Shown here in pieces: positions 1 through 8,213 of a DNA stretch of 64,000 nucleotides. A program made the translations under genes and the position numbers. The stretch covers positions 62,001 through 126,000 of the forward strand of contig NZ_QXED01000007.1 in assembly GCF_003583365.1 (NCBI RefSeq), in the 5' to 3' direction. Position 1 is the stretch's first letter. The number at the start of each line of letters is the position of its first letter. The notes under the pieces were generated by a model. It ran no database searches. It had not been told where the DNA came from and saw only the letters and a list, made by a program, of their open reading frames with translations. The DNA is from Fibrisoma montanum. GTDB lineage: Bacteria > Bacteroidota > Bacteroidia > Cytophagales > Spirosomataceae.

Positions 1-103
1 CCCTTCCTCTCTGCAACCGTGTATAAGTTTGAATTGATTTGAGGCTAGGATCGCGACTGATTTTTAATACATCCCCTCTGCAACTGATGTACCGTTTTCA
101 TAA

Positions 104-136
104 GCCTTGTCAACCTTGTGCTGACGAGGCTTTTTT
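104..136 (+). terminator. Rho-independent terminator of an upstream gene outside the window
   Basis: A 9-bp stem (GCCTTGTCA at 104-112 with TGACGAGGC at 122-130, one G-U pair) is followed directly by six T. It precedes the regulator starting at 176, so it most likely ends a transcript entering from the left edge. Bases 1-103 show no gene I can support. Confidence 0.7.
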
Positions 137-175
137 GTTAGCTTTCATTTTCATTGACGAACGCTTGAACTAAAC

Positions 176-1675
176 GTGAACCTCCCCGCTGACCATATTC
201 GCCTGCTTTTTGGCCTCAAACTACGCCAGCTTCGACTCGATAAAGGCGTTTCCCTCAGCGAACTGGCCCAGCAGTCGGGCTTGTCCGTGTCGTACCTGAA
301 CGAGATCGAAAAAGGGCGCAAATACCCCAAAGCCGACAAGATTTCGGCTTTGGCCAATGCCATCGGGGTCGATTACGATACGCTGGTGTCGCTGAAGCTG
401 AACAAGAAACTTGAGCCCATTTCCGACCTGCTGCGCTCCAAGTTCCTGACCGAAATTCCGCTCGAACTCTTCGGCATCGACCCGTCGGATCTGCTCGAAC
501 TGCTCGCTGAAGCACCAGCCAAAGTCAGCGCCATGATCCGGACGTTCATGGATATTGCGCTGAGCTACAACATGAGCGTCGAGCGGCTGTATCTGGCCAT
601 GCTCCGGTCGTATCAGGAGATGCACGATAATTATTTCCCCGACATAGAAGCCGACGCCGACCGCTTCCTGACCGAGTTTACGACCCAGCAGCAACCCATC
701 ACCGAAGCCCTGCTGACCAACCTGCTTAAAACCCGCTACGACATCCGGCTGGCTTATTTCGATCCGCTCACGCAGCCTGAGCTGGGGCCGCTGCGGTCGG
801 TGTTTCGTCCCGATAGCAAGACCCTCTATCTCAACGCCGGATTGTCGGCGCAGCAACGGCTCTTCACGCTGGCGCGGGAAGCCGGCTTTCACTACCTCAC
901 TCTGAAAAGCCGGCCGCTGACCTACTCGTGGGTGGAAGCCGAATCGTTTGAGCAGATTCTGAACAACTACAAAGCCTCGTATTTTGCCGGTGCCATGCTG
1001 ATCCGGCGCGATGCGCTGGTGGCCCGGCTCAACGAGTTGTTTCAACAGGAGACGTGGAACAGCGACGCTTTTCTGCAGCTCGTTACCGACTTCGGCGCTA
1101 CCCCCGAGCAGTTTTTTTATCGACTCAGCAACGTACTGCCCAGCCACTTCGGCATTGATCAGCTGTTTTTCTACCGCTTCAACAACGTAGCCGGGCAGAG
1201 CCAGTTTGACCTGACGAAAGAAATGCACCTGTCGCGGCAGCAGGGGCCGCGGGGCATGGTCGATGAACATTTCTGTCGGCGGTGGGTCGCCCTGACCAGT
1301 CTGCAGGAGCTGACATCCCTCCAGAATCAGAAGCAGTTTGACGGTGCGCTGTGCCGGGCGCAACTCTCGCAGTACGCCGATTCGGGACAGACGTACCTGA
1401 TCATTTCGGTGGCGCATCCGTTCCAGCCGCAGAATCAACCGACCGTAGCCCGTCAGAACATGAGCGTGTCGATGTGCTTTGCCGTGAACGACACCTTGAA
1501 GCGCAAGCTCCGTTTCCTGCAAAACCCCGACGAGGCCATTCCGTTCCGGGTCGTCAACGAAGCCTGCGAACGCTGCGGCATTTTCGACTGCCGCGAACGC
1601 GTTGCCGCTCCCCGGGTGCTGCAAAAGAAACGGCAGTACCAGGCCATGAAAAAAGCCGTAGAAACGCTACGGTAG
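176..1675 (+). CDS. XRE-family regulator with degenerate M78/IrrE-like domain (ScfR-type)
   Basis: This is a cytoplasmic DNA-binding regulator of 499 aa. An XRE helix-turn-helix lies at about residues 9-65 (SLSELAQQSGLSVSYLNEIE). A long C-terminal region resembles the short-chain fatty acyl transcriptional regulator family, which pairs an IrrE/M78 metallopeptidase-like fold with a DUF2083-type tail. The usual HExxH zinc motif reads REAGFH near residues 234-239, so peptidase activity is doubtful. The tail keeps a cysteine-rich motif (CERCGIFDCRER, about 462-473). Family members control acyl-CoA metabolism genes such as the glyoxylate or methylcitrate cycles. An acyl-CoA dehydrogenase gene lies about 1 kb downstream on the other strand, which is suggestive only. 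The start follows a terminator and is ATG. Confidence 0.8.
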   Translation: MNLPADHIRLLFGLKLRQLRLDKGVSLSELAQQSGLSVSYLNEIEKGRKYPKADKISALANAIGVDYDTLVSLKLNKKLEPISDLLRSKFLTEIPLELFGIDPSDLLELLAEAPAKVSAMIRTFMDIALSYNMSVERLYLAMLRSYQEMHDNYFPDIEADADRFLTEFTTQQQPITEALLTNLLKTRYDIRLAYFDPLTQPELGPLRSVFRPDSKTLYLNAGLSAQQRLFTLAREAGFHYLTLKSRPLTYSWVEAESFEQILNNYKASYFAGAMLIRRDALVARLNELFQQETWNSDAFLQLVTDFGATPEQFFYRLSNVLPSHFGIDQLFFYRFNNVAGQSQFDLTKEMHLSRQQGPRGMVDEHFCRRWVALTSLQELTSLQNQKQFDGALCRAQLSQYADSGQTYLIISVAHPFQPQNQPTVARQNMSVSMCFAVNDTLKRKLRFLQNPDEAIPFRVVNEACERCGIFDCRERVAAPRVLQKKRQYQAMKKAVETLR

Positions 1676-1766
1676 TTTTTTAGTTTGTGGTTCACCGGTA
1701 GTGCTGGTCAGGCGTTAGATTCGCGCCAGCTTCCCATGTTTAACCCTCGACCTTTAAACTGCTCCA

Positions 1767-2753
1767 ATGAACCGCATCGACCGCCTGACCGCTATCCTGA
1801 TTCACCTGCAAACCAAACGGGTTGTCCGGGCGCAGGAACTGGCCGATCGCTTTGGCATCAGCCTGCGGACCGTCTACCGCGACGTCCGGGCGCTGGAAGA
1901 AGCGGGTGTGCCCATCGGTGCCGAAGCCGGCGTCGGGTACTTTCTGGAAGGCTATCACCTGCCGCCGGTCATGTTCACCAAAGCCGAAATCAGCGCGTTG
2001 CTGTTTGGCGCCAAGCTGATTCAGAAATGGACCGATCAGTCGGTGCGGGCGGAATTTGAGTCGGCGCTTTACAAAATCAAATCCGTTCTGAAGCGGGGAG
2101 ACCAGGAGCACATTGCCGATCTGGAGCCGCACCTCGACGTATCCGGCCCCTTGACGCCCCAGCCCTACGCCACGGAACTGCTGACCCAACTGCAACAGGC
2201 CGTGGTGGATCAGCACGTATTGCTGATTGATTATTTCTCCAATTACAACGACGTAGTTTCCCAGCGGCAGGTGGAACCCCTCGGCCTGTATCACTACGGC
2301 TCGGGCTGGCATTTGATCGCTTTCTGCCGGAGCCGCAACGATTACCGCGATTTCCGGGTGGATCGCATCCGGCAGCTAACCAGTACCGGCCAGCGATTTA
2401 CGCGGCTCGAACGGCTGTCGCTGCAGGAGTACCTCGACCGCATAGCCACCACCCAGCCGACCCCTCAGGAAGCGACAGTGGTGTTTCGGAAAAAAGCCGC
2501 CCGGTTCATTCAGGAACAACGCTACAACTTCGGCTTCTACGCCGAAGAAGACCTGGGCGATACCGTCCGGATGCACTTTCGGACCCCGTATTTGCAGGGG
2601 CTCTGCCGCTGGCTGATTTCGTACGGCCACTCCGTAACGGTCGAAAGCCCCGAAACGTTACAGACGATGATGCAGAAGCTGGCGGCCGAACTGCGCGACC
2701 ATTACCTGGGCGAACCGGCCTGGCAGCTAACCGACGACGGATCGGCTACTTAA
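1767..2753 (+). CDS. YafY-type HTH-WYL transcriptional regulator
   Basis: A 328-aa regulator with an N-terminal winged helix (HTH_11 type, about residues 5-60, including SLRTVYRDVRALEEAG), a WYL domain around residues 140-215 and a C-terminal WCX-like segment. The WYL signature appears as GSGWHLIAFCRSR (about 178-190), with H in place of Y, and is followed by the conserved RDFRVDRI. WYL domains bind ligands such as nucleic acids or nucleotides and modulate the attached DNA-binding domain. The ATG start lies about 90 bp after the previous stop. The stop codon overlaps the 3' end of the convergent acyl-CoA dehydrogenase by 8 bp. The target genes cannot be told from the sequence. Confidence 0.88.
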   Translation: MNRIDRLTAILIHLQTKRVVRAQELADRFGISLRTVYRDVRALEEAGVPIGAEAGVGYFLEGYHLPPVMFTKAEISALLFGAKLIQKWTDQSVRAEFESALYKIKSVLKRGDQEHIADLEPHLDVSGPLTPQPYATELLTQLQQAVVDQHVLLIDYFSNYNDVVSQRQVEPLGLYHYGSGWHLIAFCRSRNDYRDFRVDRIRQLTSTGQRFTRLERLSLQEYLDRIATTQPTPQEATVVFRKKAARFIQEQRYNFGFYAEEDLGDTVRMHFRTPYLQGLCRWLISYGHSVTVESPETLQTMMQKLAAELRDHYLGEPAWQLTDDGSAT

Positions 2754-3966
2754 ACGCCGGGATGCCGGTAATCTCCTGCCCCAGAATCAGCAGGTGGATA
2801 TCGTGCGTCCCTTCGTAGGTAACCACCGATTCGAGGTTCATCAGATGCCGCATAATGGGGTACTCGCCGATGATGCCCATGCCTCCGAGCACCTGACGGG
2901 CTTCGCGGGCGACCCGCAGCGCTACCTCTACGTTGTTGCGTTTGGCCATTGAAATCTGCGCTGAGGTAGCCTTGTCTTCATTTTTGAGCATCCCGAGTCG
3001 CCAGCACAGCAGCTGCGCAAGCGTAATATCGGTCAGCATTTCGGCCAGTTTTTTCTGCACCAGCTGGTACGAGGCAATCGGTTTGTCGAACTGAATCCGC
3101 TCCAGTGCGTAGCGACGTGCCGACTCGTAGCAGTCCATAGCCGCCCCCAGCGCTCCCCACGCGATACCGTACCGCGCCTGATCCAGACACGACAACGCGC
3201 TTTTCAGACCGAACGCTTCGGGCAGCAGGTTTTCTTTCGGCACCTTCACGTCCTGAAAAATCAGTTCGCCGGTCGTGCTGGCCCGCAGCGACCACTTTTG
3301 CTCAATCTCGGCGGTGCTGAAGCCTTCCATGCCCCGCTCCACAATCAGGCCCCGGATTTTTCCCTGTTCGTTTTTGGCCCACACGATAGCGATGTCGGCA
3401 ATGGGTGCGTGGGTGATCCAGAGCTTCGAGCCGTTGAGCAGAAAGTAATCGCTACGTTCGATAAAGCCCGTTTCCATGCCACCGGGATTAGAGCCGTGAT
3501 TCGCTTCGGTCAGGCCAAAGCAGCCAATCAGATCACCTTTGGCGAGCCGGGGCAACAACCGACGTTTCTGCTCCTCCGAACCATACCGGTAAATCGGGTA
3601 CATCACCAGCGAACTTTGTACCGACACGGTCGAACGCATCCCTGAATCGCCCCGCTCGATTTCCTGCATCATCAGGCCGTAGGAAATATAGTCCAGACCT
3701 CCGCCCCCGTACTCGACGGGCAAGGTTGGCCCAAAGGCCCCAATCTGCCCGAATTTGGGAACCAGCTGCGCCGGAAACTCCGCCCGCTGGGCATACTCCT
3801 CAATGATGGGCGATATCTCGCGTTTGACAAACGTGCGCATCGACGACCGAACCAGTTTGTGTTCGGCCGTGAGCAGGTCATCGAGTTGATAAAAATCCGG
3901 CGATTCAAACGAGTCGGAGCCGTTTCCCCGGCTTTTGGTGCGCTGTGGCTGGGTTGTAGCTTGCAT
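2746..3966 (-). CDS. Acyl-CoA dehydrogenase, glutaryl-CoA dehydrogenase-like
   Basis: A 406-aa FAD-dependent acyl-CoA dehydrogenase. The full family fold is present: N-terminal helical domain, central strand domain (CFGLTEANHGSNPGGMET), and C-terminal helical domain (GGMGIIGEYPIMRH). The end, with YEGTHDIH followed by ILGQEITGI, is typical of glutaryl-CoA dehydrogenases. The catalytic base would be Glu385 in YEGTHD. The reaction would be oxidation and decarboxylation of glutaryl-CoA to crotonyl-CoA in lysine/tryptophan breakdown, passing electrons to ETF. A related short-chain acyl-CoA substrate cannot be excluded. The gene appears monocistronic and is divergent from the DUF4142 gene. Confidence 0.88.
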   Translation of the reverse strand: MQATTQPQRTKSRGNGSDSFESPDFYQLDDLLTAEHKLVRSSMRTFVKREISPIIEEYAQRAEFPAQLVPKFGQIGAFGPTLPVEYGGGGLDYISYGLMMQEIERGDSGMRSTVSVQSSLVMYPIYRYGSEEQKRRLLPRLAKGDLIGCFGLTEANHGSNPGGMETGFIERSDYFLLNGSKLWITHAPIADIAIVWAKNEQGKIRGLIVERGMEGFSTAEIEQKWSLRASTTGELIFQDVKVPKENLLPEAFGLKSALSCLDQARYGIAWGALGAAMDCYESARRYALERIQFDKPIASYQLVQKKLAEMLTDITLAQLLCWRLGMLKNEDKATSAQISMAKRNNVEVALRVAREARQVLGGMGIIGEYPIMRHLMNLESVVTYEGTHDIHLLILGQEITGIPAFK

Positions 3967-4252
3967 ACAAAGTCAACACAAAAAAAAGGCGGCTTGTTGC
4001 CAGATCGGCGTTTTTCGCAGCCGACCCAAACCGTCGGCAATGGCTACAAAAGAACGGGCTGAAACAGCTCTACTTGATGATCGCCGTTTTGCGGCCAATT
4101 TCTTCATCAGGATTCATTCCGCCCATCGTTCGCCGACCGACCGGCATTAAAGCAGCAGTCTGTACGCCCTCTGCTTAACATTCTAAAACACTAAGTCTAT
4201 ATAGTGAGTTACGTATCTGCATTTTGCACATTCTGTTAAAAAAAACAACGCT

Positions 4253-4900
4253 ATGAAAACCAATGCAATTACACTCGGGGCTCTGCTCGCCCTAACCGTT
4301 ACCGGCGTTTCGTTCGCCCAGCAAAACAGTTCCATGCGGTCCGGCGGTACTACGTCCATCGGCAAGTACAGCCCATCTGAATTTGACAGCAAAAACAAGC
4401 AGGGAGCCCAGGCGGTTGCCGCCGTTAATGCCACCAACGCTCCGCTGTCGCAGGCCGATCAGGATCTGATGAAGCAGGTAGCTATGGGGGGGATGATGCA
4501 GCTTCAGGTCAGCCAGCTAGCGGTTGATAAAGCCAGCAGTGAAGACGTTCGGAAACTGGCTCAGGCTGAGGTAGAAGAACAAACGGGTCTGTCGGCCAAG
4601 CTGAAAGAGATTGCCTCGGCCAAAGGGGTTACGCTGCCTACCACGCCGGACGCTGAAACCCAGGCCATGCTGACGAAAATGCAGGGACTGTCGGGTGCGG
4701 AGTTCGACCGTCAGTACGTGCAGCAAAGCGGAGTAAACGGCCACGAAAAGCTCGACCGGGTGATGTCGAAAGTAGAATCAGATGCCAAAGATCAAAGCCT
4801 GAAAAACCTGGCCAAAGCGGCCCACCCCCTGGTGAAAACGCACCTCCAGGTGTCACGCGATGAACTTAACCAGTTGGCGGGCAGCGGCAGCTCACGCTAA
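4253..4900 (+). CDS. DUF4142 domain-containing exported protein
   Basis: A 215-aa protein with a clear Sec signal peptide (MKTNAITLGALLALTVTG, likely cut after SFA before QQ). An all-helical DUF4142 region at about residues 65-205 has typical spaced motifs (LAQAEVEEQTGLSAKLKEIA and KAAHPLVKTHLQVSRDELNQL). The family is ferritin-like in predicted fold, periplasmic or outer-membrane associated, and has no established biochemical role. A strong terminator follows the stop, and the next gene has its own start about 100 bp on, so this is probably a single-gene unit. Confidence 0.85.
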   Translation: MKTNAITLGALLALTVTGVSFAQQNSSMRSGGTTSIGKYSPSEFDSKNKQGAQAVAAVNATNAPLSQADQDLMKQVAMGGMMQLQVSQLAVDKASSEDVRKLAQAEVEEQTGLSAKLKEIASAKGVTLPTTPDAETQAMLTKMQGLSGAEFDRQYVQQSGVNGHEKLDRVMSKVESDAKDQSLKNLAKAAHPLVKTHLQVSRDELNQLAGSGSSR

Positions 4901-4939
4901 CTGTTGGCTAATCCGTAGTGCATCAATAGTGTTTAATCA

Positions 4940-4973
4940 GGCAAAAAGCCAGCTGATGGGCTGGCTTTTTGCC
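4940..4973 (+). terminator. Strong hairpin terminator after the DUF4142 gene
   Basis: A perfect 14-bp stem: GGCAAAAAGCCAGC at 4940-4953 pairs with GCTGGCTTTTTGCC at 4960-4973 around a 6-base loop. The A5/T5 inside the stem allows it to work in either direction. Confidence 0.8.
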
Positions 4974-5001
4974 TATCAACTGATCAAACGTTTCAGGTAC
5001 T

Positions 5002-5358
5002 ATGACTATGCGATTCATTCCAACGAAAGTACACGGTATTCTCGACTACGTCAGCGGAGGTCTGTTTCTGGCATCTCCCTGGCTGTTCGGCTTTGCGGAC
5101 AAACCCGCGGCCAAATGGGTTCCCCTGGCGGCCGGTGGCGCTGCGCTCGGCTCTTCGCTTTTCACGGATTATGAGCTTGGGGCGGTTCGGAAATTACCGA
5201 TGACCACGCACCTGTCTCTGGACGTAGCCGAGGGGGCGCTGTTAGTAGCCTCGCCCTGGCTATTCGGCTTTGCCAGGAAAACGTACCTGCCGCACGTATT
5301 GCTGGGAGCTTTCGCCCTGGGTGCCGGCCTGATGACCCAGAAAACGCCGAAGCACTGA
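5002..5358 (+). CDS. SPW-repeat membrane protein
   Basis: A 118-aa integral membrane protein made of two copies of a helix-pair unit, each carrying the motif SPWLFGF (about residues 25-31 and 83-89). This is the signature of the SPW repeat family. Four hydrophobic segments are visible and there is no separate signal peptide. Function is unknown; relatives are small inner-membrane proteins often seen near stress genes. The start may be residue 1 or the Met at residue 3. It converges with the LytTR operon and shares a long inverted repeat with it as a probable terminator. Confidence 0.75.
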   Translation: MTMRFIPTKVHGILDYVSGGLFLASPWLFGFADKPAAKWVPLAAGGAALGSSLFTDYELGAVRKLPMTTHLSLDVAEGALLVASPWLFGFARKTYLPHVLLGAFALGAGLMTQKTPKH

Positions 5359-5367
5359 TTTAGTTCG

Positions 5368-5436
5368 AGGGTCAACGTTCCAGGTTCACCGGTTGACGGC
5401 ATGAGCTGTTTGCTTTTGATCTGGAGCGTTGACCCT
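5368..5436. terminator. Long inverted repeat between convergent genes (bidirectional terminator)
   Basis: The sequence AGGGTCAACG (5368-5377) plus CCAG (5380-5383) pairs with CTGG (5421-5424) plus CGTTGACCCT (5427-5436), with small internal bulges. T-rich sequence follows on the plus strand. It sits between the stops of the SPW protein and the response regulator. Confidence 0.55.
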
Positions 5437-5441
5437 GATTT

Positions 5442-6212
5442 TTATTGATTTAGCCAGGCTTTGAACTCTTCGGCCCGTTCGCGGCTGACCATTACCTCAT
5501 CGGTCGGGTCGGGTGTCAGAACCAGTTTTAGTTTCCCGTTGAAATGCTTATGAATGGCCTGGATGCTGTTCATATTCAGGATAAACTGCCGGTTGGCCCT
5601 GAAAAAATGCGTTGGATCAAGCTGCTCAGCCAGTTCTTCGAGCGTTTCGGGCAGCGGAAACCACTTCCCATCGGGCCGCACCAGCCGGGTAATTTTATTC
5701 TCGGAGTAAAAGTAAGCCACCTCGCTGGCCAGAATGGGCAGAAAACTATCTTTATGACTCACCAGAAACCGTTGCCGGAACAACGACTGCGGCTGATTCA
5801 GAGTGCGGATCAATTGCTCGATACCGGGCAGAGGAACAGACAACGCCCCACGACTACTTCGTCCTTTCCTGAATTTCAGCAGCGCCTGCTCCAGTTCGTC
5901 GGCCACGATCGGCTTCAGCAAATAGTCGATGCTGTTGAGCTTAAACGCCTGGATGGCGTATTCATCGTAGGCCGTCGTGAAAATGATCGGACATGGCGGT
6001 TCAACCTGCCGGAATACCTCAAAGCTCAACCCGTCGGACAGGTGAATATCGCTGAAGATTACGTCCAGATCGGTCTTCCGGCGCAGCTGGTCGACGGCCT
6101 GACTGATACTGTCTACAATACCCGTTACCTCAATGGTATCGTCAACATCCTGCAACAGGCGGGTCAGTCGGCGGGCAGCCGGTATTTCGTCTTCAATGAT
6201 GAGCGCGTTCAT
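5442..6212 (-). CDS. LytTR-family response regulator
   Basis: A 256-aa two-component response regulator. The receiver domain (about 1-120) has the acidic pair E7/D8, phospho-acceptor D55 in VIFSDIHLSD, and the conserved K in YLLKPI. The C-terminal half (about 150-256) is a LytTR DNA-binding domain (FFRANRQFILNMNSIQAIHK). It would bind DNA after phosphorylation by the histidine kinase encoded immediately upstream, with which it overlaps by 4 bp (ATGA), a sign of translational coupling. The regulated genes are not evident; the membrane protein at the head of the operon is a candidate partner. Confidence 0.92.
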   Translation of the reverse strand: MNALIIEDEIPAARRLTRLLQDVDDTIEVTGIVDSISQAVDQLRRKTDLDVIFSDIHLSDGLSFEVFRQVEPPCPIIFTTAYDEYAIQAFKLNSIDYLLKPIVADELEQALLKFRKGRSSRGALSVPLPGIEQLIRTLNQPQSLFRQRFLVSHKDSFLPILASEVAYFYSENKITRLVRPDGKWFPLPETLEELAEQLDPTHFFRANRQFILNMNSIQAIHKHFNGKLKLVLTPDPTDEVMVSRERAEEFKAWLNQ

Positions 6213-7270
6213 GTTCCAATCAGCGGTAACCGTACTGTAAACGACTGACCATTCTCCACCACGTCGGGTTGTTTGTTAATGAGGAGTTCGTAACGATGTC
6301 GGATATTTTGCAGGCCAATGCCCGTACCGGCTTCGACATGCTGCCGCCGGTGCAAAGAATTCTGCACCACCAGTTCGCCGGCCTCATTACAGGTCAGCGT
6401 AATCTGGAGGGGATGCTGTTCATTCACAACGTTGTGTTTGACGGCATTTTCCAGGAGCAGTTGCAGCGTCATGGGCGGGATAAGCCGGTCGCGGTCGCAA
6501 TCCGGTACGTCGATGGTCACCTGCAGGCCTTCTTCAAACCGATTTTTCAGCAGAAACAGATACGCTTCAGCCAGTTTAAGCTCATCCCGCAGCGGCACCA
6601 GCGTTTTATCGCGGTTCTGCAATACGTAGCGATACACCAGCGACAGGTTTTCGATGAACGCCACCGCCCGGCGCGGGTTTTCTTCGACGATGTAGCTCAG
6701 GGTGTTCAGGTTATTGAACAGAAAATGCGGATCGAGCTGTCCTTTGAGTGCCTCGAACCGGGCTTCAACAGACTCCCGTTTCAGCCGTTCGGCTTCCAGC
6801 ATGGAGGTACGCCAACGCGTAAAGAAGTATTCACCCGTTTGGATGGCATTGATAAACAGCGCCATCAGGCTACCGAACGCAAAGGTCTGCCGGATACTCA
6901 GCCAGTCGCCCTCCGTATAGTGATAGTTAGGTTCTTCGATCAGGGTGATTACCCACACGATTCCGCCAATGACAACGACACTGTCAACAACCAGGGTGAG
7001 CAGTTGCAGCACAAATCGCAGCAGCGGCCGGTCTTCCCAGGGCAGGATGCGGTTAAGCTGATCGTTCCCCCACAAACTCAGTTCCGAGAGGATATACGCG
7101 CCGATCAGGCACGAAAAAATGTCGAAGCAATGCGCTTTCCAGGCGTTCGGCCCTACGTATGGCGGCACTTCGAAGGATCTGGGGTCGACGTAGTAAACGA
7201 TCAAATAGATGAGCAGGCCCATTATGGGCGTACCAACCCACCGAAACCACTTTCTGAATGGAGAAACCAC
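6209..7270 (-). CDS. LytS-type sensor histidine kinase
   Basis: A 353-aa inner-membrane kinase. The N-terminal half has about four hydrophobic helices (around residues 12-30, 48-66, 83-112 and 128-145). The cytoplasmic part contains the His_kinase motif LDPHFLFNNLNTL with phospho-acceptor His182 and an HATPase region with N-box LLLENAVKHN and a glycine-rich GTGIGLQNIRHRYE. No extracytoplasmic sensor domain of any size is present, so sensing probably occurs through the membrane segments, as in many Bacteroidota LytS/YehU-like kinases. It overlaps the response regulator start by 4 bp and lies 34 bp after the membrane-protein gene. Confidence 0.9.
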   Translation of the reverse strand: MVSPFRKWFRWVGTPIMGLLIYLIVYYVDPRSFEVPPYVGPNAWKAHCFDIFSCLIGAYILSELSLWGNDQLNRILPWEDRPLLRFVLQLLTLVVDSVVVIGGIVWVITLIEEPNYHYTEGDWLSIRQTFAFGSLMALFINAIQTGEYFFTRWRTSMLEAERLKRESVEARFEALKGQLDPHFLFNNLNTLSYIVEENPRRAVAFIENLSLVYRYVLQNRDKTLVPLRDELKLAEAYLFLLKNRFEEGLQVTIDVPDCDRDRLIPPMTLQLLLENAVKHNVVNEQHPLQITLTCNEAGELVVQNSLHRRQHVEAGTGIGLQNIRHRYELLINKQPDVVENGQSFTVRLPLIGT

Positions 7271-7304
7271 GGCGTCTGCGTCTGTTTAAGCAACTTAATC
7301 TATC

Positions 7305-7940
7305 CTACCAGATCGGCTGTTTTCGCACAAAACCGGTCAGCAGGCCAATTGCATAGCCCCAGAAAAGCCAGGCCGCAAACACTACGTTGGCATCCGGCGA
7401 CAGGTTTGGAAATACATCCTGGAAAAACAGCACCGTTCCGGCATCCAGCACCATACCAGGCAGGGCAAACAGCACGGCCGCCTTCACCTGCTCATTATCG
7501 TCTACGTTTTTGAACCGATATAACGAATACAACAGCAGCGGCAGCAGTACGGTCAGCCCGGCAAAGGCTGCAATGGTCAGCCACGTATCGCCCGGCACGA
7601 AGAGGTACTGCCCGGCCAATCGTACGAAGATAGTCGCCAACAACCAGATAACGAACCCGGCTCCCACAAAAAAAGAAGCTGATTGTGAGCCGGTAACCTT
7701 GATGAGCGCCATTACCTCTTTCATAAAATTGCGACCGAGCAGCAGCAATGAACTGGCGAACGTGACTTCGCCAAGCACCAGAAAGACCGCTATGGCACCG
7801 GCTTTAAAAACATCGGAAACGGGCAGCGAAATAAAGGGAACAAGTAGTGCCATTGGCCAGGTCATACACGATATAATCAACAGACCAATGCCAACTTTGC
7901 GGGCTGTCTGGGGCGAGAATTGATCTAACCAGTGATTCAT
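7305..7940 (-). CDS. Multi-pass membrane protein (transporter-suffix/DUF5367-like)
   Basis: A 211-aa protein with six to seven predicted membrane helices. The first about 75 residues resemble the 'transporter suffix' unit (KVGIGLLIISCMTWPMALLV, a charged turn, then LLLGRNFMKE). The second part (FVPGDTWLTIAAFAGL, then ALPGMVLDAG and FPNLSPDANVVFAAWLFWGY) resembles DUF5367 proteins. I assign these from memory of the families, so they are tentative. No catalytic residues stand out. It is the first gene of a three-gene operon with the kinase and response regulator, so it may be an accessory sensor or modulator of that system. Confidence 0.7.
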   Translation of the reverse strand: MNHWLDQFSPQTARKVGIGLLIISCMTWPMALLVPFISLPVSDVFKAGAIAVFLVLGEVTFASSLLLLGRNFMKEVMALIKVTGSQSASFFVGAGFVIWLLATIFVRLAGQYLFVPGDTWLTIAAFAGLTVLLPLLLYSLYRFKNVDDNEQVKAAVLFALPGMVLDAGTVLFFQDVFPNLSPDANVVFAAWLFWGYAIGLLTGFVRKQPIW

Positions 7941-8167
7941 ACGAGTACAGCGTTAACTGGTGAAACTGTGACCAAAAGTAGATAAGTCAATAGTGAAAGA
8001 CCCAGCGAAACTGCCTGAAGCTGCCGTAGAGCACCCTAAAACGCCATACGACCTAACTGAAACGACATCCTGCAGAGTTGTCGAACAGCTCCTCCGCTGC
8101 CGGGTTTGTTAGGCTGAGGTATACATTCAAACGTCCGTACGTAAAGCAGGCAGAATCACGCCATTAC

Positions 8168-8210
8168 GACCAGGAGCAGCCCTGTCTGGGCAACCGTACT
8201 GCTCCTGGTC
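8168..8210 (-). terminator. Hairpin just after the RND-TolC stop codon
   Basis: A perfect 12-bp inverted repeat (GACCAGGAGCAG at 8168-8179, CTGCTCCTGGTC at 8199-8210) begins about 4 bases after the pump stop codon on the minus strand. There is no T tract, so it may end transcription weakly or protect the 3' end. Nothing else was found in 7941-8167. Confidence 0.5.
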
Positions 8211-8213
8211 GGT

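Noticed and set aside
221-1624. A 467-aa antisense frame over the XRE regulator
   Set aside because: Shadow of a real gene; low-complexity charged product with no motifs.
6269-7513. A 414-aa frame antisense to the histidine kinase
   Set aside because: Shadow frame; spans two real genes and shows no domain.
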